From Brachypodius melanocephalos (Eukaryota; Chordata; Aves; Passeriformes; Pycnonotidae): a stretch of DNA of 64,000 nt. The translations under genes were made by a program, and so were the position numbers. Shown piece after piece: positions 50,201 to 61,186 of the stretch. The DNA lies in assembly GCA_013398615.1 (NCBI GenBank), contig VZSR01000479.1:5262767-5326766 (forward strand), given 5' to 3'. The notes below the pieces were generated by a model. That model saw nothing but the letters and a program-made list of their open reading frames with translations. It was not told where the DNA came from and made no database searches. Every line of letters starts with the position of its first letter. Positions within the stretch are counted from its first letter, which is position 1.

Positions 50201-52057
50201 ACAGAGCTCAATAAAAATTCACTTGGGTGAAGCGCAGTAGACAACTGTGTTGGTACCGATGGTTTCTATTTAAAAAACATGTCTCTTTTGTTTGCTGCAT
50301 CTTGCAGCTGCTGAGATTCTTTATCTTGCTTCCTCTAAGTCTTTTTCTTAGCATCTCTCAGGCAAGTCCCTCCAACACCACCATTGCAGAGAACTTGATC
50401 TTCTCTCTTGTATGACTCAGACTTTTGTACTGATGTGGGAATGATCTGGAAAACAATCAGGGATACTGGGGAGAAGGAGATGCTCTCAGTAAATTGGGAC
50501 GGTCAAACACCCTGCTAAGCTTTATAAACTATTGTTAGATATTTAGGTAGCAGGATGGACAAGTGCACCAGGCTTTAATGCAGGAGAAACAGACCCTTAA
50601 TCCTCACCACTGCTCTGTGACCCTCTGTCAGGTAACTGGGCAAAGTGCTCCCAGGAAAGCTTGTTGGGACAGATATTATGTATGTTGAGCTGTATGTGAG
50701 GTTCTGCAGAGACAGGAATGACAGTGCTCAGGGAATTTGGCATTCAAAGGACAGAAAAGCAACAGCAAAACAATCCACAGAGTAACACAGACTATTCCAA
50801 GAAAATGATTTAAGGGGAAAAAAAAAAATTCACATACAAATGCACCGGGTAAAACATCTGTCTGGGGAGTCTGGATCTGACTCATCCTGCTGTCACATTC
50901 CTGAATGTCCCTTGCATGTCTAGGAAGAAGTTAGCAAATTTTAAAAAAGGAAATAAATAAAGTTAATCTCTTGCTTAGCTAGTAGATGTATCTCTTTACC
51001 AGCTTAGCACTTCTGGGCTATATATCCATGTAGGAACCCCAGTTGTACTTCTTTTTATGTGTATTGACTTAGTGAAGTGCAAACATGTTAAAAAGTTCAC
51101 TTTCTCCTTTATACGAGTCTATAAAAAAGCTCTTAAAACGGAGTCATAGTGTTTCAATGAGACAAATGAATGATCAGCTGAGACCCAACAGCCCTTTCTG
51201 ATGGATTAGGTGCTTGTGTGAGAAATTCTAAGATGCTAATCAGCCTGGAGAGTTTTCATGCCTTCAGCAGTATGTAATGACACGAAATATTGTGATGCCT
51301 CCAAGTTATAATGGGATAGGCAAGGGGGATGCAGTAATAGGTATCATTCCTGATATTTGATTCCAGCTAGAATGAAACTTTCAGGAGTCTCTAGGCAGCA
51401 GAGATTTCTCGTGCATTTATGGACACTGGGGTAAAACTGAACATATCCACACTAGCCCGGAGTTTTTTCTAACAGCTATTTGGACACAGTAATGTACAGA
51501 AATAATTATAAACACATGCACAAGTAGATCAGTGTGTGTTTTCTGTGCCTGCCTTTTGGAGGAATCGCACATTAACATATTTTCTGAATTTTGCAAATGC
51601 ACTGCAAAACTGCAGCTCAATAAATGGAACTTTATATGTTTGCCTAAACCGATGACACCAGTATAAAATAAAGATATTTTCCAGTTGGGATTTAGGAAGC
51701 TGTAAGACATGACAGAAGTGTTCATAATTAGACATTTCAGCACAAATTTGAGTTCTCATGGAGTTGATCCAAAAACAGTTCTCCAGCAAAGCGTGTATCT
51801 GTTTAAACACTTACTGTGGAAGGGATCGATCCCACTGCCAGAGCAGTAAAAAGCATATTTGCTGTGATAGCATAGAAGGGGGTCACAGCCTACCAGAAGG
51901 AATCACTTACTGTATAGAGCTGTTAGATTTCATTTCTGTACATTTGGAATTTTTGAGTTATGTCCTGTCACAGCTGCAGGCGTGCAAGTGCTGTGTTTAT
52001 ATTCTGTGTTAGTCACTGAGAAAATTAAGAAGAAAAAAAAAAAGGGTATGCCCTCAG
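47244..52057. other. Non-coding sequence, gene desert
   Basis: No gene recognised. A TCATAGAATCATAA string at 48286 recalls a CR1 tail but no body follows. The stretch 51110-51400 is repeat-free and AT-rich with several TAAT-like cores, and may be a conserved element. Confidence 0.5.
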
Positions 52058-52240
52058 GATGAGGGTGCTGAGGCCCTGGCACAGGGTGCCCAGAGAAGCT
52101 GTGGCTGCCCTTGGAAGTGTTCAAGGCCAGGTTGGATGGGGCTTGGAACAACCTGGTCTGGTGGAAGGGGTCCCTGCCCATGGCAGGGTGTGGAATAGGA
52201 TATCTTTAAGGTCCTTTCCAACCCAAACCATTCTATTACT
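52058..52240 (+). mobile_element. CR1 LINE 3' fragment, 5'-truncated
   Basis: Sense-strand CR1 and one of the cleanest copies here. It reads GAGGCCCTGGCACAGGGTGC, CCAGAGAAGCTGTGGCTGCC, GTGTTCAAGGCCAGGTTGG, ATGGGGCTTGGAACAACC, GGGGTCCCTGCCCATGGC and TTTCCAACCCAAACCATTC, ending at TATTA. An A-rich tract lies immediately upstream (52033-52043). Confidence 0.94.
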
Positions 52241-55200
52241 TGTTTCTAAGCATGATATTGTTGTTTTGGGAGATGGAGATTAAAACTGAGGCATTTCAGG
52301 ATGGTTGGCTCTCTACGGGCTTCACTGAGCATTAAAGGATGCACCTGAGCTGCTGTTGAAATGGTTAATTAATAACATAGGGCTGGGAAATCAGCTTTCT
52401 GCCTGGCACAACTGCTTCAGGAATCCTGCCAGGAGCCAGTAGCTGAAAGCCTCACTAAAACCAACAGGACAACACTATTAAATGCCTAGAGTCTTAAATG
52501 ATTTGTGGTTTCTCAGGGTGACACACTTGTGGTCTTCATGGAAGTGCAACCTGAGAGACATCCCTGCCATCTACAGAAACGTGTAAACAACGCAGCTTGT
52601 GAGTGTTTATGTTGTCATTACAAGAACAAAATTTTATCTGCATAATTACAAAATTATATTCTGATAGGGATTCTTATTTAAGCCTGTTACATGCTCCAGC
52701 AAAGCAGAAAATCCCTTCCTGAGCACCGTTAATAATGAGGCATTAAGAATACACTGTTTTCTTTTCTTGCTTTATATACATCTATTTATTTTTAAAACAA
52801 CTGTTTTCTGGTGCTTTCTAGGATTTCTTTCCCGGGTGCTGGAGGGAGCATTTCCTTGGAGCTGCCTACAGGAAGGAATGTCTGTACAGCCATATCTGGG
52901 AATGTTCCTGTGCCTTGCTTGGACCAGTCCTTTCCCTCCACAGCCTGCAGCAGGGCTTGGACAGGGAATTTAGGTGGGCAAGGTTTGTCAGCTCTGAGGA
53001 GAGTGCATGGAGGAGAGGCTGATAATGGATTTCTTTCTGTAAAGATTAAACTTCGTTGTGCAAAAAGCCATGATATTTAGTGGTGGGCTTGACAGTGTTG
53101 GGTTAATGTATAAACCCCAACAGTTGACTTGTTCACTTGATTCTGTGATTTGGTATGATGCCATAGGACTAAATTATCTCTTATTCTTTCCCCTAGCAAT
53201 CTTATTAGCAGAATTCAGTGAACACGGCCTCAGGGAAGCCCCAAGCATGAATTCACATCTGGGCAGTACCACGTCCAGGGTGGAGGGCATTGGGAATCCT
53301 TCTTGGGGGCTGTGGGGGCTTTTCAGGATGTGCTGTTATGCAGGGTCCTCGTAGCTGTTGGGGACAGGCTTCTCAGGAGGCTCCAGCAGCCTTTTCTGAT
53401 GGGCTCAGCCACCTGAGCTCGCTGAGCCAGCCCTGCCCTCTCCACACCTGGGGAATAAAGGTGCTTCATCACCCTGTACAGTCCCGCGGTGGGTCTGGGA
53501 AATATTAAATGATGGTCTTTGAAATGAAAAGGGAAGGGAATCAAAGGAAAGGAGAGGCAACCTTACAAAGAGAAGCTGGTGAGGAAGGGAGAAGGGAAGG
53601 GCAGATAGGGTGACTCCTGGCAATTAAACCTGCCTGAGGGCAGCCCCACCCCCTGGGCAGAACCTGCCTGGCTCCTTCCACTGCTCCTGCTTGTGACAAC
53701 AGGACAAACAGCCAGTGATGACTAAAAAAAGGCCACTATCAATCATGTTTTGCTTGTTGAGTCACTGGCATTTGTATCTGGAAAGGCTGGGGAGCCTCCT
53801 CTGTTCAGTGCTGTCTCCAGCTGAGAGAGGATGGCTGGGCAGTGAACCAAGGAACCTGGTTTCCTACAGGGATTCCCACTCTGCAGCCTCCTGTCGTGGG
53901 AGGATGGCTGAGCAGGATAATCCAGACCTAGGTTCCTGCTGTGGTCCATGGATGTGTCACCCAGTGACATGGGAAATGGGCTGGTCTTGCCAATTTTGTT
54001 GAGGCAAAGCAGCAAATTAAACAGTGGTAAAAGAAAGCAGGACTGACCCTTTTCCTGGGCACTTGCAGGACTGGAAGTGTAACACCAGTCTTAGGGGCTT
54101 TATTATGGACATGTGCATACTTGGATTCCAGACCAGTGGCTACACTGAGCAAACATTTGTGTGGATGGGAGGAGGGAAAACATCTATTTTCTTGTGACAG
54201 TACAAAGGGTGACTAATTACACCAGGAACAGCTGCAGTGCACTTGAAACTATAGAAGATCAGCTGATCCCTGCCATGCTTCCCCAGCCAACACCTAAGCC
54301 CTGCCAGGTAAAAACCAGGCTTTGTGCTTTCTCCAAGTCATTAGAGCTCCACTTGGAGAGAAGTGAGCAAGGGACAAGCTTTGCTTCACTGCTTAATGTT
54401 GCTCAAAAAGAAAAAAAAAAAAAACCCCAACCCCGGAATAAATATTTCAGTCCAAAGTAATATTTACTTGGGTGCTTAAAACTTTGTAAAATGCCCTGAA
54501 GGTCACAAGACATTCATCCTGCTGTGTATTTCTCTTTAGGAAGGTGCTTGTAAGTACTACTGGAACACGTGTGATGAGGGGTTGCCATGGCAAACAGGTT
54601 TTGGCACTATTTAAGAGAGAGTTTTATTGCATAGCAGAATAAATAAGCATGTTAAAGCCACATACAGTAACTTGTTGGCACATACATTAATGCTCCCAAG
54701 GGCTGCAATAACTTAAGCACCCTCCCTTTAAACATTTTTCAGTGTTTTTTCTTTTTTATTGACTACATGTATTCAGTATTAGGGCTAGGAATGTCCCATT
54801 TCCACCCTCTTTTGAAGTGAGTAATTGAGGCAAAAAAGAGGACTGTCTAATAAATCATAAAGGGGCATTGTGCACAGACAAGAGGGGCAATTTTCCCATT
54901 CCTAACATACATGAGGATAAGCCAGCCTGAGACCTGTCTGTGTGCTAAATCCTGACTTGCTCCCTCTAGACACAGGAGTAGATTGGCATCTTTATATTTC
55001 TGATGGAGCCTGAATAATCAGGAATAGTTTCACACCGTTTTCTGCAGTTTGTCTTGCTCTGTTGTGCCAACCTAGTCTTCTCCCACATCACAGCAGCAAA
55101 CTCATTACTTTGGTTTTACTCATTGTAGGAACCACCTGCTCTGTTCCCAGTTTGGCTCCCAGCTCACACCAGTGCATCCCAGTGTTGAGGAAGTGCTGCA

Positions 55201-55880
55201 GGGAGGTGAGAGGCAAATCTGTGCCTGTGAGAGGGCTCAGGTTTGTGGTGCTCTTCAAGGTGAACATAAATTACATCTATAATGAAAGCTCTGGTTTAAG
55301 AAGAGTTGTTAGAGTATTAGTCTGGGCTTTATTAGCTCGGAGGGTTCACAGCCATGTGGGAGGTGTGACACTGGCTCCCTCTTCTGTGGGAACCAGTAAC
55401 TTTTCTGGGTTGGAGAACTTTGAAGCCGCCAAAAGATGAAGCTCTCGAAACCTCCCCCATCCCTCCCACCTCGGGACATTGGTATAAATCACGTTTAGAT
55501 GTGATCAGGTTATGCCCAGCTGTGAGGTGGGGCACGGCTGCCTCCTCTCCCGGGGAGGGAAGGATGCCCAGGGTATTCAGCAGGAGCTGGTGGTAACTGT
55601 GCCTTGTTTAAAACTGGGACCTTGGAGAGTGTGATGGACCCAATTCTCCTTAGGTTATTGGGGAAGAGGGACAGAAATTACATCTCGCCCTAAAAGGAGA
55701 GGGCAGGCAGTGCTGATTCCCATTATACTCGAAGGAAAAATACGGATTACGTATTCCCTATAGTTTTAGGATGAAAGCTCTAACATATTTTACTTTTAGA
55801 ACCCTGCCTCCTGCCTCATCACCAAGATTACTCCACACCCTTCAGTAAGGCTTGGACTGATCATCAGAGCTACTTGTTTC
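52241..55880. other. Non-coding sequence
   Basis: No gene recognised. An A14 run lies at 54411-54424. The stretch 53300-54000 is GC-richer with unrelated short open frames on both strands. The 125-codon open frame at 55062-55439 has no recognisable domain. Confidence 0.5.
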
Positions 55881-56020
55881 TCAAGGCCAGGCTGGATGGG
55901 GCTCTGAACAAGGTGGTCTATTGAAAGGTGTTCCTGCCCATGGCAGGGGGTTGGAATCAGGTGATTTTCCAGGTTCCTTCCAACCCAAACCATTCTGTGA
56001 TCCTCAGCTATGATTCTAAA
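55881..56020 (+). mobile_element. CR1 LINE 3' fragment, 5'-truncated
   Basis: Sense-strand CR1. It starts inside the TCAAGGCCAGGCTGGATGG block, continues with GGGCTCTGAACAAGGTGG, TTCCTGCCCATGGCAGGGG and TTCCTTCCAACCCAAACC, and ends in ATTCTGTGAT...ATGATTCTA, the typical terminal octamer repeat. Confidence 0.93.
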
Positions 56021-57460
56021 CTTTCCTGTGCACTCAGCAATCGCTGAAGCATGCTCGAGCCTCAGGAAAGAGGGGAGGAAAAAAGAGAGTTCATTATTTT
56101 ATGAAAGGTACAAGTTTGTAATATTGCATGCTGATGGCTTCATTATGAATTACAATTTACTGAATAGGAGGATTCCTGTGGGAGGGACAGTGCACGGAGA
56201 AAAAATAAAGGCAAAGGGAGGGAGGTGATTTTTATGCCTGTAAAGGTGTCTCCTGGGTGTAACCAGAGTGGAAGCTGTACCATTTCCTTCTAGCTGTTTG
56301 GATTTGTTTGCAATTAAAGTCTAGTGGAGCTGTCAGGGGCTGTTGACAAATATATTATAACCAACTTAGGTTAAGCGAGTTACTTAAAATTAATCCATCC
56401 CTGCACAACACTCCTGTTTCACTTCACAAGAATGTGCCAGGAGGAATGAGTACAATCCTGACCATGTTGGGAGAACCTCCTCAAGGTGGAAATTTGCAAA
56501 TAGGACTACTGTTGTATGTAATGAGAAGCTGCAGGGCTTTCAATTATCCCACATAGTCTGTCTCTTTGCAACTTGACTGACAGCTAATTATGCTGGTGCC
56601 ATTTTTTTGGCAGTGGAATTTAATCTCCCAGATGGAAAGCAAATCAATCTGCCCATTGCTGCAGCTGAGGCATACTTTGGCTCAACTTTAATTTATTCTC
56701 CTAAGCCTAAGAAGGTTAGTCATTTTGAGGTACAAAAATATCAAATTTCTTCCGTTAACCAGGCTGGTGAAAAAGTGCGGAAGAGTTGGGATTTTATGGG
56801 CTGCGCTGTGAAATGTCGACGCTCTTTCCTTTGTATTAGGAAACAGCAGTATCATCTCCCCTTGATTCCTGGTTGTGGAATCTAACAAGGAAGAAGCATT
56901 TATGAGCAGGTTGCTAGTGATAATGGTTAAACATGAATTGTGGAGGCATTAAGTGGGATTCTACGGAGGGGTGAACTAAATCTCTGAAGAACTTGACACA
57001 AAAAGGAATCGGTGGCAATTTTCAAGCACTTTAGCCAGTGTGCAATAGCCTGGTTCCCTTTGGGTTTCATGCCAGGGATATAAATACAATCCTCCTACTT
57101 ACCTGCACTCTTCAGGCCTATCAATTATGCTGCTCCCTCCGAGCTGCTGTTACAACTTGAGGTATTACAGTCCTCTGTAAAACCAGCACAGAGCAGAGTC
57201 TGTGGCTGGTTAGCACAGCATACAGACCTCATCTTTGGGTAGGCAGCACCTGCAGCTCCTGTCAATGCTGTTTCTCAGGCTAGAAACCCCAATTCTAGCT
57301 AGGATCAAGGGGAAGGGAGCTCACAAAAACTTGCTAATGAATGCTGGAAACCTGGAGCCTTATTTTTCTGTAAACTTTTGCCTCTCTGGTTGTTTCAGTG
57401 AGTATGGTTTTGATGTCTGTGTTATTATTTTCCCTTTTGGAGTGCTTTTTATGAATTCTC
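56021..57460. other. Non-coding sequence with exon-like blocks
   Basis: No protein recognised. It contains a bicoid/PITX-type TTAATCC at 56390-56396 and a TAATTA core near 56585. A 101-base plus-strand block at 56614-56714 is bounded by good splice signals. A minus-strand block at 57113-57174 ends in a perfect CAG|GTAAGT donor. These are discussed under findings. Confidence 0.45.
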
Positions 57461-57592
57461 TGGAGGTGTTTAAGGCCAGGTTGGGCTAGGCTCTGAGCAG
57501 CCTGATCTAGTGCAGTGTCCCTACTCAAAAGAAGGAGTTGGAAAGAGATGATCTTTAAGGTCCCTATGACCCAAACCATCCTAGGACTCTGA
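57461..57592 (+). mobile_element. CR1 LINE 3' fragment, 5'-truncated
   Basis: Sense-strand CR1. It starts at TGGAGGTGTTTAAGGCCAGG, continues with GGGCTAGGCTCTGAGCAGCC, TGATCTAGTGCAGTGTCCC and GAGATGATCTTTAAGGTCCC, and ends at CCCAAACCATCCTAGGACTC. The terminal repeat is decayed. Confidence 0.93.
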
Positions 57593-60459
57593 TTGTGCTC
57601 TGGTTTTTGGAGAGTTTATACAAATAGGAAGGTTCCTGATTTACCTTCTTACTGAAAAAAAGCATTTCTAAAAGTGCTTTGCTCACATCTAATGACTCCA
57701 GTTCCAGTCTTCCTCAGTTTTACAAAACTAGTCACTTCAGTGTCTCTTCCTTAGTACATCTGGTGGCTGAAGGATTACACACTCTCCTATCTAGCTATTA
57801 ACATCTCTCTTTTCGTGTTTCCCTATTTTCCTCATGATTATGTTGTTACTGCTCCCAATGGATTCTTGAACTGTGTTTCTCAATTGTGATAAAATCTTGT
57901 ACATGGAAGCATTTTTAGTGACAAATCTCTGGACCTGTCCTGATGTTGTCCCATTGGTGTGTTTGTCACCCTGCTGCACACTGTCCTTCTTCAATATTAT
58001 GGTTGAGGGCTTGAGTTATTAATCTAAAACTAATTATTTTTTTAAATCCATCATTCAATAAACAATTACAACAATTATTTGTTCTCAACTATGCTGTAAG
58101 TTTAAATGCTGATGATAAAATGTAGTGTCAAACCTGTAATCTCTGAGTCAAGCACATGGAAGCAGTGCAGCCCCACCTATTCTTTTACCTGGTTGCCCAA
58201 AAAGAGGGAGCAGTGGGATGTCCAGGATGCAGCAGGGATCAGGACAGGCAAAGTCTCTGCCATGTGTCTGTACCTCCTGTCAGGGTCATCCTTGCTAGCC
58301 ACCTGACTTCTACTGATGTGAATTGAAAATGCTATTGGCCACAAAAATGCTTTTAGGTGTTTTAATTTTTTATTCTGAAAGTATTGGAAAAGTTAGAGAA
58401 TTACTATTTTAACTGCTGTGTTCAGGTAAAAGCCAGAATAAACTTACCAGTAAGTGAAGAAGGTGTAAAGGCACCTCACTGACATTCTTCTATGTGTGGT
58501 CTTCCCAAAGCATGATTTTTTAAATTTATTTTTTTTTTTGGCAAGTGAAGCTTGCATGTTTAGCTCTAATAAGCAAAATGCCGCAGAGATTCCCAATGTC
58601 CTGGCCCCAGTGCATGTGTTAGCAGGAATTTCTCCTCTTGTTTTCCTTGTTATGAATGTAATCTGATCTGTTACTTTTTAGGTTCTTGAATAGGTGCCAT
58701 AATCTACTCAGGCTGCCCGAGGTCAAGCTCGTTCTGGAATCTCTGGCTCTCCTGACAGAGCCTGCTGGATTTTGGGACCTTGGAGCAGCATTCCTTGGGC
58801 TCTGGGAGAGGTGGATGAACACAGATGGATCTGGTGTTTGTATGGAAAGAGAATATGGCAATGTCCCACGTGAGACCAGCTCCAACACTGCAAGTGATTT
58901 TGGTTTTGCTTTTTTCCTTACAAAAGCACCATAATCCCAGAAAATAAAATGGCACATGACAGGTGATCCCAATGAAGTCAGCCAAGCTATTTATGGAGCC
59001 CACAGCTAAATAAGGAGCTGAGATGTCAGGCCAGAAGAAGCAAGTCCATGTGATTTGAATTACAATTCAGTTTGCTTTAGGATTTTCTAGTTGAAAGACA
59101 AAAGTTGGGCCTCCCAGCCTGGTGCAATGTAAGAGAGATCTATTAAATGCCATGAGAGATCGTATTTTCATCTACCTAGAAAATACCTTTGGATAAACAC
59201 TTCTTCTGACATTACAACTTTCAGAGTTTAAAATATTGAGATTTAATACAGTATAGTAAAATCTACACTGCAAACAGAACAGGATTCTATTATTTGAACG
59301 CTCAGTGTGATGTGTGCTCTCCTGTGTTAAAAATTCCCTCCTGTGCTGAAAAAAAACATGGCCCATTTCACTCCAAGTTAGCTGCTCCTAAGAGTTTTTG
59401 GTATTTTTCAATTCTTTTAGTGACATCTAGTGAAACCTGGGGAAAGTGCAAGTTCAGTTGAACTCCAAGGATCAATCCAACTGCAGTAGCAGATGCTTCA
59501 CAATTAAATGCTCAAAGTACTGCATCTTATTTAATTTACTGTCCCTTAAGCTGCTGTCTAAGAAATGCACAAAATGCATTTTGGCCACTAAAAATTTTAA
59601 CGTTTGAGCTCATATTCTGCCCAAGCACTTTATGCATTTGAAGCACAAAAATAATTTGCTCTTTGTTCCTTTTAACTTTGGGTATATATTTAGAATAGCT
59701 TTTATTTTATATTTTAAATTTTGCCTTCTGTTATTGGTGCCATTGCTCCTCTACACTTGAAAGCTCAAGCTACACATTTTCAGCACTTGGTATTCCTGAA
59801 CTTACTGAAAAGTCAGATTTGGTCTGCTTGTTTCTCTGGGCCAGTCTAGACTGGATGTGAAATACTCTTTCATCAGCAAATGAAGTTTTCAACAGAGATG
59901 GAAAACGTATGCCTCCTACCTTGAAATCAGCTAAGAACTTCAAAGGAAGAGCTGCCTCCCACAGAGCAGCATCCACATGCAATAGCTTTTAACAGTGTAA
60001 CTTCTTTTTCTTAACGTACAAACCCTAGTGGCTTCCATAAAGGTCGATGTTGGTATGGATTTCAGCTGTGCAAACGACAGAGCCACCACTACAAACAGGG
60101 CTCATAAATATTTGGAAAAAATACAAAGTAGCTTCAAACAGGCCAGTATTAGATGACTGGAAAGAGTTCAAAAAATCTTAGGTCTTGCTTGATCTAAAAG
60201 GCTTCAACCTCCCAAACTGAACAGGCAATTAGGGCACATTCTGAACAGGAGGATCTGAAGCAACAACTGGGAAGTGTGAAGAGTCTCTGGAAAAATCCCA
60301 GCTGTGAGTGTCACTGAGCACAGTCACAGGCAACTAGCACAGGGAAGCTTCCAGGTCACTGATTCTGATCTGCTTTCATCCTCTCAGAGCTAACTTTTCA
60401 GAACTTTTAAAACAAAAAGGCTTCAAGGAAAAATCAATCCAAGTACACCAGGAGCAACA
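57593..60459. other. Non-coding sequence downstream of MACROH2A1
   Basis: No gene recognised. A minus-strand CTCF-like 14-mer lies at 59420-59433. Open frames at 58619-59003 on both strands overlap one another and look random. AT-rich around 59600-59760. Confidence 0.5.
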
Positions 60460-60469
60460 GTTCAAACAT

Positions 60470-60475
60470 TTTACT
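60470..60475 (-). terminator. MACROH2A1: Distal variant polyadenylation signal
   Basis: AGTAAA on the minus strand, a known functional variant of AATAAA, followed downstream by a TGTTTGAACTGTTGC-type GT-rich stretch. Candidate distal 3' end of MACROH2A1. Confidence 0.35.
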
Positions 60476-60905
60476 AAATCAATTCACACAGTTTCAAAAT
60501 TGTAAATATAATTAAGGACAACAGGGTTTTTGTATTTTTTTTTCTTCCAGAATCATTAAGACAATAAACAAACACAAATTAGGTTTATAGCATCTGTTCT
60601 TTTAAAAAATGAAAGGAACGTCACTTGATGTATTGATAAAGCACCACAACACAGTTACAAAATAGGGTTGGCCTGTTTCTTTCACAAGTAAAAGACTACA
60701 TACTCCTAACAGCTTCCTGCTTCAGTTCATACTTCATTAAAATAACACTATAAAATCTTCTAGATTACACTAACTTCAGACAATGCCTGGTATAACAATG
60801 CATTAACAGCAGTAATGCCAACTATCAGTGCCAACATAAAAACAGTTTAGAGAGGAGAAACAAAACAAACAAAAAATTCCAAAACGAAACAACAAAAACC
60901 TCACC

Positions 60906-60911
60906 TTTATT
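60906..60911 (-). terminator. MACROH2A1: Proximal polyadenylation signal
   Basis: AATAAA on the minus strand about 110 bases after the stop codon. It is followed by a strongly T/GT-rich downstream element at about 60860-60900. It has the layout of a good cleavage site. Confidence 0.55.
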
Positions 60912-61020
60912 TCCCTAGATGAGCAAAATTTAAAATAAGGGATGCTCTGCCTCACAATGAGTTAAGGATTTGGGGATGCTGATGGGTGGAAGAGGGGGCT
61001 GGTACTGTAGCTTTCTAGGC

Positions 61021-61186
61021 TTAGTTGGCATCTAGTTTGGCCATTTCCTGCACGTATATCCCTATACTCTCACTGTCAAAGAGCACGAAGTACACTGTCT
61101 TGATTGAAGAGGACATTGTTGACACAAAATAGCTGGAGATGGCTTTCAGGATCAGCTGAGCAGCTGTTTGCTTTGGGAAGCCATTT
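61021..61186 (-). CDS. MACROH2A1: Core histone macro-H2A.1, terminal coding exon (partial gene)
   Basis: Last coding exon of the histone variant macroH2A1, a nucleosome component with an N-terminal H2A fold, a basic linker and a C-terminal macro domain. It is linked to gene silencing and, in one splice form, ADP-ribose binding. Read on the minus strand, the exon starts after a strong acceptor (pyrimidine tract at 61191-61218, then CTAG) with the last base of a split Arg codon. It then gives 54 residues beginning NGFPKQTAAQ, with SIKTVYFVLFDSESIGIYV in the middle and ending QEMAKLDAN before TAA at 61023-61021. This matches the end of vertebrate macroH2A1 as I know it, and the final LDAN points to paralogue 1 rather than MACROH2A2. 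The exon carries the final helix and strand of the macro domain. It is downstream of the alternatively spliced exon that separates isoforms 1.1 and 1.2, so it is shared by both. Upstream exons lie beyond the right edge. Confidence 0.95.

Larger units (their letters stand above)
60460..61020 (-). other. MACROH2A1: MACROH2A1 3' untranslated region (end uncertain)
   Basis: Sequence following the stop codon on the minus strand. Two polyadenylation choices are visible. A canonical AATAAA (plus-strand TTTATT at 60906-60911) would give a 3'UTR of only about 130 bases. A weaker AGTAAA (plus-strand TTTACT at 60470-60475), followed by GT-rich sequence, would give about 560 bases. I extended the feature to the distal one because a several-hundred-base 3'UTR fits my memory of mammalian transcripts, but this is not proven. 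Both may be used. Confidence 0.6.
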
